From: JABAAI01 sp965261955
GTDB taxonomy: Bacteria > Spirochaetota > Leptospiria > Leptospirales > Leptonemataceae
Reading direction: 5' to 3'
Assembly: GCA_965261955.1 (NCBI GenBank)
Contig: CBDHEM010000069.1
Span: 310,001-374,000, forward strand
DNA: 64,000 bases
In this document: piece after piece, positions 58,673-64,000 of the stretch
Numbering within the stretch: position 1 is the first letter of the stretch
Layout: the number at the start of each line of letters is the position of its first letter
Notes under the pieces: model-generated
Told to the model about the DNA's origin: nothing
Databases searched by the model: none
What the model saw: only the letters and a program-made list of their open reading frames with translations
Made by a program: the position numbers and the translations under genes

Positions 58673-59545
58673 ATGCCTATAGAAAAAAATTGGGTTACTG
58701 TTGGTCTCATACAATCACAAGTCAGTTCAGATATAAAAAAAAATCGTAAAAAGACACTTGAAAATATCATAAGTTGTGCGGAGAGAGGCGCACAGATTAT
58801 TTGTACACAAGAACTCTTTGCAACACTGTATTTTTGCCAAGAAGAGAAGACTAGCCATTTTATGTTAGCTGAGCCTATTCCTGGTCCAACAACAGAAGCT
58901 ATTTCTACTCTAGCGAATAAACTTCAAGTGGTTGTCATTGCATCCATCTTTGAACGGCGCATGGCTGGTATTTATCACAATACAGCAGCTATAATTGATG
59001 CAGATGGTAGTCTACTTGGCATCTATCGTAAAATGCATATACCCAATGATCCCTTTTATTATGAAAAATTTTACTTTACGCCTGGGGATATAGGCTATCA
59101 GTGCTGGCAGACACGTTATGCTCGCATAGGTGTTTTAATTTGTTGGGATCAATGGTTTCCCGAAGCAGCACGCATCACTGCGTTAAAAGGAGCTGATATT
59201 TTATTTTGCCCTACAGCTATTGGTTGGCAAAATACTGATGACGGAAAAGAAGGAGAAAAGCAACATCACGCTTGGGAATTGACACAACGTAGTCATGCCA
59301 CTACAAATGGTATCTATGTTTGTAGCATTAATAGAATAGGAAACGAAAAGAATATTCGCTTTTGGGGGCAAAGCTTTGTTTGCGACCCTATGGGTTCTAT
59401 TTTAGAAAAAGCGGGTAGAAACGAAGAAAAAAATATTACTTGCTCTTTCGATCTAGACTTGATCGAAAAGACGAGGCAAGAATGGCCTTTTTTCCGTGAT
59501 CGGCGTATAGACAGTTATAACGAAATATTGAAGCTAGGATTGTAA
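58673..59545 (+). CDS. aguB: N-carbamoylputrescine amidase (nitrilase family)
   Basis: Hydrolyses N-carbamoylputrescine to putrescine, CO2 and ammonia in the agmatine-to-putrescine route. The Glu-Lys-Cys triad is visible: Glu in CTQELFATLYF (about residue 46), Lys in YRKMHIPNDP (about 119) and Cys in GVLICWDQWFPEAARI (about 157). The CWDQWFPE phrase and TAIGWQ segment are typical of AguB. At 290 residues the length is normal. An earlier in-frame TTG at 58658 is possible, but ATG at 58673 is preferred. No agmatine deiminase (aguA) gene is in the window. Confidence 0.9.
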   Translation: MPIEKNWVTVGLIQSQVSSDIKKNRKKTLENIISCAERGAQIICTQELFATLYFCQEEKTSHFMLAEPIPGPTTEAISTLANKLQVVVIASIFERRMAGIYHNTAAIIDADGSLLGIYRKMHIPNDPFYYEKFYFTPGDIGYQCWQTRYARIGVLICWDQWFPEAARITALKGADILFCPTAIGWQNTDDGKEGEKQHHAWELTQRSHATTNGIYVCSINRIGNEKNIRFWGQSFVCDPMGSILEKAGRNEEKNITCSFDLDLIEKTRQEWPFFRDRRIDSYNEILKLGL

Positions 59546-59560
59546 TTCTAAATCAAATGT

Positions 59561-59866
59561 CTAGATGATTTGATTTTTTCGATGGGCTTCTTCTTCTAGA
59601 GGTGATTGTTTAGGATTTCTTCGCCGTGTTTTATCTCGACTATTTTCTAAATATGGCTTACCTTCATATTCATTGCGAAACGGATTCAGAAGACGTTTAG
59701 AGGGAACAGAGATTGATAAAAACATGCGTAAAATAAATATTAAAAAAGCACCGTACACAGCGATTCGCATAAATGTCTCTTTAGAAAGAGGCACACTAGA
59801 GTTCGGTACTAAAGCCACCATATCGTCCTTAAATAAAGCTAAAAAACGATACCAAATTTCTAACAT
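59561..59866 (-). CDS. Small unassigned membrane protein
   Basis: A product of about 101 residues with a first part of moderate hydrophobicity (MLEIWYRFLALFKDDMVAL), one clear membrane helix (about residues 33-52, IAVYGAFLIFILRMFLSIS), and a highly charged cytoplasmic-type tail (RDKTRRRNPKQSPLEEEAHRKNQ). The frame also reaches a TTG at 59881. I do not recognise a family. It lies 84 bases downstream of the MBL/cNMP gene on the same strand and may be read with it; its 3' end faces the amidase gene. Confidence 0.55.
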   Translation of the reverse strand: MLEIWYRFLALFKDDMVALVPNSSVPLSKETFMRIAVYGAFLIFILRMFLSISVPSKRLLNPFRNEYEGKPYLENSRDKTRRRNPKQSPLEEEAHRKNQII

Positions 59867-59950
59867 AAAAAACGGTACCAACCCATGCGTATATAGAATA
59901 TAGATGATCCTTTGAATAGAATATAAAAAGCGAAAAAATACTCAAATAAT

Positions 59951-62161
59951 TTAATCACCGTAAACGTGATTAAGGCGCATATATACGCCTGGGTTATTTC
60001 CAATATATTCCACAAGATCTTTACGTTCAATACAATAGACTTCTGCCTTTGTCATAGAGGAAAAAGTAAAAGATGATGGTTTTTCCTTTTGTAGCATAAA
60101 TATTTCACCAAAAAAGTCTCCTCTCGAAAGATTTTCTACTACATCATCATTTTCATCAAGAACGTCGATCAAACCCGATTTAATAATATATCCCATATGA
60201 AAAATTTTATCCTTTTCAATAAAGACATGCCCTTCCGAAAATTTTTCTAACTTCATGATCAATTCTAGTTGTGTTTTCTGAGCAGAGGTCATCGCCCTAA
60301 AAAATCGCGAATGTGAAAAGACACTCCAAGTGCCCGTCTCACGTACATCCATAAGATAGGCAAATTTTCTAGCCACATCTGTTCCCTTAATGAAGTTCAA
60401 AAAATGAGTCCTTCTCATAGTGAGAGCAACTACATCTGTTTGAGCAAGAACTCGAGCCCTACGTAACTCACCTGTAATGAGAGAAGCCTCTCCAAAGTAC
60501 TCATAGGAACCGTATTGTTTGATCCCTGTATTTTCTTCAGATATCTCCTCCCCTCGCACTGCCATCTTTTCTACAACTACACTTCCAACCATAACAATAA
60601 AAAATTTATCTCCCGGTGTGTCTTTCTCAATAATAACAGTGCCTTTAGAAAAGAATTCTCTCTCCACTACACTCAAAAATTCTTTTGATTTGGCAATGGG
60701 AAAGCCTCGAAAAATATCAATGTTGCTCAGTACATCCAATATTTCTAAGGCTTTTTCATGTTTTTGAGGCATTATGGGTGGATAATAAGTATTTTCAATA
60801 CCAAATTTAGCTAAAGTCAGATGAGTCTTTTTAGGCATGTCACGACGAGAAATATGATATATAGTGATCTTTTTCTGAATATCTTCAGGTAAAGTTTGCA
60901 AATATTCTACACGTGTATGTAAGGGAGGGATGCCAGCTTCATGGTAAATAATATTATGATGCCAAGGGAAATCTAGCAAATCTTTATAACGACTCTCTGG
61001 AAAGACTCCTTTCTCATACATCTCTTTATATTTCTCCGGATCATTGAGATGATCTGAAGAATAATAAAAAGATTGATCTTGAAAGGAAAATTCAAAACTG
61101 AGACTAGGAATAGAATGCAACGCATAGCTAAAATGAAACTCAGATCCATTCACAAGGTATGAACGACCAATTATAACGGGTACAAACTCAAACAAAGAAA
61201 AAAGTTCTTTGATTGGAATTTGCGTTAGTGCATGATATTTTTCTATAAAGGAATACATCACTGTTTCTGTAGAATAGATCGTAATACGATCCTCCTCAAG
61301 AATCTTTTGAAACGTTCCTGCATCATGATCTGCATGCGTATGGGTTAAGATGACTGTATTGATTAGCTTAGGGTTAATACCCGACTCTCGCAACCATTCG
61401 GTAGAGTTGACAGGAGGATCAACCATCACTCCTTTTTTTTGTATCCAAAGTAAAAAACCACTCGTATTGTCTTCCACATCAAAACCATGGCTAGGCCCAA
61501 GACAAGTTATACCGAATAAAGGCGGTTGGAAAATTTTGTTCGGAATATTCCCCGTATCATAAATAATATTAAAACCAACCTCGCCGGGTACCTCCACTTC
61601 AAACCCCCAGTCACTATCTTTAACATGGAAATCACCATCTTTTTTTTTGGTCAAAACTACATTATTAAAGCGTACAGTATCATCTTTATACACGACAAAC
61701 TGAATTAAATCTTCCAGTTGACGGTCTCCCCGGAAGTACTTCATTTCAGCCTCCATATTCGGATAGCCAAAGGTCTCCTCTGCACGAATATACTCAGATC
61801 GTAAATCTACTTGTTTTGGGCCAAAAATGGACTCTTCCAAAACAACCGTCAACTGCTGCTTTTGTTGTCGTGTGCAAACAATATACGTTTTCTTTTGCCT
61901 AAGGAAATGATTGTAATATATAGGAAATTCTAGCTCGGCTACAGATATACCCTTGTGTACATGAAAAAATAAATTCGGTAATATAAATATTTGTGGAGTG
62001 CTACGCTCTAAACGCATAGTATCCTTAACCGTTTCTGGAGGCGAACCCACTTGAAGATAGCCAACAGAAGTTTCTACAAGATAACCACCCCTAGGTAGGG
62101 CAACATATACACCCTGTTTTTTCTCTGTTGCTATTTTCGTATCCATTAAGTTCGTATCCAT
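59951..62161 (-). CDS. Metallo-beta-lactamase-fold protein with two cyclic-nucleotide-binding domains
   Basis: A 736-residue protein. Residues 1-195 are an unassigned beta-rich region. Residues about 200-440 have an MBL fold with the metal motif VILTHTHADHDAG (HxHxDH, about residue 273) and a later YYSSDH and HH pair supplying further ligands. Residues about 485-610 form a first cNMP-binding domain (FEFFSKGTVIIEKDTPGDKFF-type, with YFGEASLITGELRRARV), and about 625-730 a second (GYIIKSGLIDVL, GDFFGEIFML). The first phosphate-binding cassette (FGE...RRARV) keeps an Arg in the ligand position; the second has lost it. A cyclic-nucleotide-controlled hydrolase is the natural inference; substrate and ligand are unknown. 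No signal peptide. Confidence 0.85.
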   Translation of the reverse strand: MDTNLMDTKIATEKKQGVYVALPRGGYLVETSVGYLQVGSPPETVKDTMRLERSTPQIFILPNLFFHVHKGISVAELEFPIYYNHFLRQKKTYIVCTRQQKQQLTVVLEESIFGPKQVDLRSEYIRAEETFGYPNMEAEMKYFRGDRQLEDLIQFVVYKDDTVRFNNVVLTKKKDGDFHVKDSDWGFEVEVPGEVGFNIIYDTGNIPNKIFQPPLFGITCLGPSHGFDVEDNTSGFLLWIQKKGVMVDPPVNSTEWLRESGINPKLINTVILTHTHADHDAGTFQKILEEDRITIYSTETVMYSFIEKYHALTQIPIKELFSLFEFVPVIIGRSYLVNGSEFHFSYALHSIPSLSFEFSFQDQSFYYSSDHLNDPEKYKEMYEKGVFPESRYKDLLDFPWHHNIIYHEAGIPPLHTRVEYLQTLPEDIQKKITIYHISRRDMPKKTHLTLAKFGIENTYYPPIMPQKHEKALEILDVLSNIDIFRGFPIAKSKEFLSVVEREFFSKGTVIIEKDTPGDKFFIVMVGSVVVEKMAVRGEEISEENTGIKQYGSYEYFGEASLITGELRRARVLAQTDVVALTMRRTHFLNFIKGTDVARKFAYLMDVRETGTWSVFSHSRFFRAMTSAQKTQLELIMKLEKFSEGHVFIEKDKIFHMGYIIKSGLIDVLDENDDVVENLSRGDFFGEIFMLQKEKPSSFTFSSMTKAEVYCIERKDLVEYIGNNPGVYMRLNHVYGD

Positions 62162-62311
62162 AAGACTGTATATTAGTCTAGTCTAGGCGTAAATTGGAAA
62201 GCATTTTTTTTGTACGCCTCTATTATCCTTTACTTTATCTCTTCCCAAAAAGCAAACTCTACTCGCACTCACCCTTGAGGTACCACTCCCACACACTTAC
62301 ACAAAACAATT

Positions 62312-62404
62312 TACAGTCCTGAAAATTGCCTGTTTAAGACACCTCAAATCGACGTCTTACGGCATCATTACTTCCGCCTTTCTGTGCATTCGTCACAACA
62401 GTCT
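62312..62404. repeat. Copy E of the dispersed repeat (degenerate)
   Basis: The centre CAAATCGACGTCTTACGGCATCATTAC aligns with the TACATCGGCGTTTTACAGCA centre of copy A, and the right end CGTCACAACAGTC matches the TTTGCAACA end loosely. The left end is worn. It is the weakest of the five copies. Confidence 0.4.
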
Positions 62405-62442
62405 AAAAAAATAAGAGAAATTATAGGCTAATCAAAAACTAA

Positions 62443-62460
62443 AGAGAAAATAGTTTCTCT
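62443..62460 (-). terminator. Possible terminator of the GLUG-repeat gene
   Basis: On the minus strand AGAGAAA-CTAT-TTTCTCT forms a 7-bp stem followed by TTAGTTTTTG, about 40 bases past the stop at 62502. The stem is short and AT-rich, so the call is tentative. Confidence 0.35.
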
Positions 62461-62501
62461 CACCTCTAAGGGAAAATAAAAGCAAAACAAAGAGTTTATT
62501 T

Positions 62502-64000
62502 TTACTCTGCTCTCTGCCCTGGGAGCAAATCACCACAAGTAGGTAGGGTAGATTCAGCCCCTTCGACTTCCTTACACCAATTTTGACCAGATAAATCATG
62601 ACTCTTTTGAACATACTTAAGGGCAGGAAGTTGTGTAGAAGTTCCAACAGACCAACGTTGACTCCCCCAAGAGAAATCTGAAATAGTCATTCCCTTTAGT
62701 GCAACTTGCGTTCCATAAAAACAGGCTCCAACTTTACACACAATTCCGAAGCCCACAGGATCTTTCTCACCGTCCGTATAATAATTCCTTCCAAGAACTA
62801 CCCCACCAGCAGAATTATTTCCCACAATAGAACCAATATTACGATTCACGGCAGTTCCACGAACAACGACTCTGCTCAAGCTATAACTGTTCTCAATTTG
62901 ACCATTCCTATTCAAGTAGCCCACCAAACCACCAGCAACGATATTTTCACCTGATATCTCCACATTTCCAGAAGAATAGACATCCTTTAATGAGCCTTCG
63001 TGATTATTAAATCCTACAATCCCCCCTGCATAAACAAATTCCGGAGCAAAGCCCTTGACTACAATCTTTGCATAACTATTCAACACCTTCGCACTCGCAT
63101 CATCATTCCAAGCCAATAATCCACCGACATAAGCTTTAGACACAGTGCTTAACGATTCTACGTAACCAGAGGCATAACTATTTACAACAATACCTCTATT
63201 TACACCGATCAGACCCGCAGCATAAGTATACGAATGGCTACCATTATATTTTGCGGCTATAGTTGTTACACCTAAATTTTTAACAACACCACCTGACCCA
63301 AGAAGACCTATGAACGCGGCCACTCCCCCAGTGGAACGTTTCATGTATAAATTTTTGATTGCATAACCACCTCCATCAAAAACCCCACGAAAACTTCTAT
63401 TATCTCCACTATAAGGTTTACCGTTTTGATCTTTTATTGCAGTAGTACATATATGATCCGCACCACAATTCCCTATTGGGGTAAAGCCCTCACAAGTAGC
63501 CTCTTCAAAATTACGACCATCGTAGGGTACACACCCAGAAGTGCCTTCTCCCCAACTTGCACGGGCATCAATCTCATTCCCTAAGCGAAATCTTTTGCGA
63601 TGATAACCATCATCACGATCTGATTGATTCAATACTCTACGACTAATTTCTTTTAACTGCTCATAGCCACGAATGACAAAAGGAGAATTATCAGTCCCAG
63701 ATCCTAATTCTTGGCAAATTGATTGAGAAAAGACCACACCCGTAGGGCCACAAGTTGCAACAATGGCACCCTCAAATCCAGTTGCCACGTTCAAAAGTCT
63801 TTCACTCTGTCCCATAGTAAGCCTTGGAACATTAGCTGAACAAGAAGCTGTATGAATTGTACCATCCCACCGTCTATTCGAAACCGCTTCACACACCTGT
63901 ACATCGACAGCTACTGCTCTAGCTGAGTACTCACCACAACTTTTTTCCCCTCCGTTCCCCCCATGGGTCTGAGTGACAACACACGCTTTAATCTTATAAC
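62502..64000 (-). CDS. GLUG-repeat surface protein, C-terminal part (cut by window edge)
   Basis: The frame is open from the stop at 62502 to the right edge (first visible residues KACVVTQTHGGNGGEKSC), so the N terminus lies outside. The visible 499 residues divide into a Cys-rich part (about 1-170, with CVPYDGRNFEEATCEGF and CGADHICTT) and a beta-rich part (about 180-400) of GLUG-type repeats: FRGVFDGGGYAIKNLYM, AAGLIGVNRGIVVNSYASG, AGGIVGFNNHEGSLKDVYSSG, AGGLVGYLNRNGQIENSYS. GLUG repeats occur in secreted adhesins and protease-like surface proteins of many bacteria. The end (GQNWCKEVEGAESTLPTCGD) has two further cysteines, probably a disulfide, which fits an exported protein. No membrane anchor is seen at the C terminus. 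Confidence 0.85.
   Translation of the reverse strand, partial: YKIKACVVTQTHGGNGGEKSCGEYSARAVAVDVQVCEAVSNRRWDGTIHTASCSANVPRLTMGQSERLLNVATGFEGAIVATCGPTGVVFSQSICQELGSGTDNSPFVIRGYEQLKEISRRVLNQSDRDDGYHRKRFRLGNEIDARASWGEGTSGCVPYDGRNFEEATCEGFTPIGNCGADHICTTAIKDQNGKPYSGDNRSFRGVFDGGGYAIKNLYMKRSTGGVAAFIGLLGSGGVVKNLGVTTIAAKYNGSHSYTYAAGLIGVNRGIVVNSYASGYVESLSTVSKAYVGGLLAWNDDASAKVLNSYAKIVVKGFAPEFVYAGGIVGFNNHEGSLKDVYSSGNVEISGENIVAGGLVGYLNRNGQIENSYSLSRVVVRGTAVNRNIGSIVGNNSAGGVVLGRNYYTDGEKDPVGFGIVCKVGACFYGTQVALKGMTISDFSWGSQRWSVGTSTQLPALKYVQKSHDLSGQNWCKEVEGAESTLPTCGDLLPGQRAE

Larger units (their letters stand above)
62162..62501. other. Gap holding a degenerate repeat copy and a possible terminator
   Basis: These 340 bases between the GLUG-protein stop and the MBL/cNMP start contain no convincing gene. 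They carry a worn copy of the dispersed repeat (62312-62404) and a hairpin near 62443-62460. Confidence 0.5.

Overview
The window reads as chromosomal DNA of an AT-rich, LPS-bearing diderm, most likely a spirochaete or close relative. The pointers are lpxD (lipid A), a GreA of about 930 residues with a very long N-terminal extension of the Borrelia/Treponema type, hfq beside it, a metallo-beta-lactamase/cyclic-nucleotide-binding fusion, and an F-type ATP synthase with a long, signal-peptide-bearing AtpB. No rRNA, tRNA or CRISPR array was recognised, and the species is not assigned.

Layout. 0-5 kb: a PAS-domain signalling gene cut by the left edge, pdxH, and a three-gene cluster (glutamine-synthetase-like ligase, iron-type alcohol dehydrogenase, class I amidotransferase-type hydrolase) that looks like a gamma-glutamylated amine pathway. 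5.4-30.4 kb: larE and one giant minus-strand gene of 7,929 codons for a two-partner-secretion filamentous haemagglutinin. It has a canonical TPS domain at its N terminus, but its beta-helix carries two recurrent families of inserted modules, an internal tandem duplication, an 8-residue repeat tract and a C-terminal region with its own repeats. No TpsB transporter, toxin domain or immunity gene is visible next to it. 30.6-36 kb: lpxD and, divergently, a 1,303-residue coiled-coil protein ending in a histidine-kinase-type ATPase domain. 36-42 kb (minus strand): gmd, a small membrane protein, atpB-E-F-H-A and a TlpA-like thioredoxin; atpG, atpD and atpC are missing from this locus. 42.4 kb: radA.

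43.8-48.8 kb is a decayed accessory island: a duplicated 74-residue gene (one copy with a nonsense codon), tandem copies of a roughly 105-bp dispersed repeat, two tandem broken IS3-type elements, a broken IS5-type element and a truncated duplicate of the ogt gene found intact 1.5 kb further on. 48.8-56.2 kb (minus strand) runs greA, hfq, a membrane SPFH-like protein, manC, a 31-residue AURKAIP1/COX24-type (bTHXc-like) mini-protein, ogt and an FkbM-like methyltransferase. 56.4-59.5 kb (plus strand) is rplU-prp-rpmA, rmuC and an N-carbamoylputrescine amidase. The right end holds a small membrane protein, the MBL/cNMP fusion and the C-terminal part of a GLUG-repeat surface protein that runs off the window.

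How the genes relate: lpxD, gmd and manC feed the outer envelope (lipid A and GDP-mannose-derived deoxysugars); the haemagglutinin and the GLUG protein are probable surface adhesins; the amidase (putrescine formation) and the glutamyl-ligase cluster (amine breakdown) are both consistent with polyamine metabolism. A degenerate roughly 105-bp repeat with matching inverted ends occurs at five places in gene-free gaps and looks like a MITE-type element.
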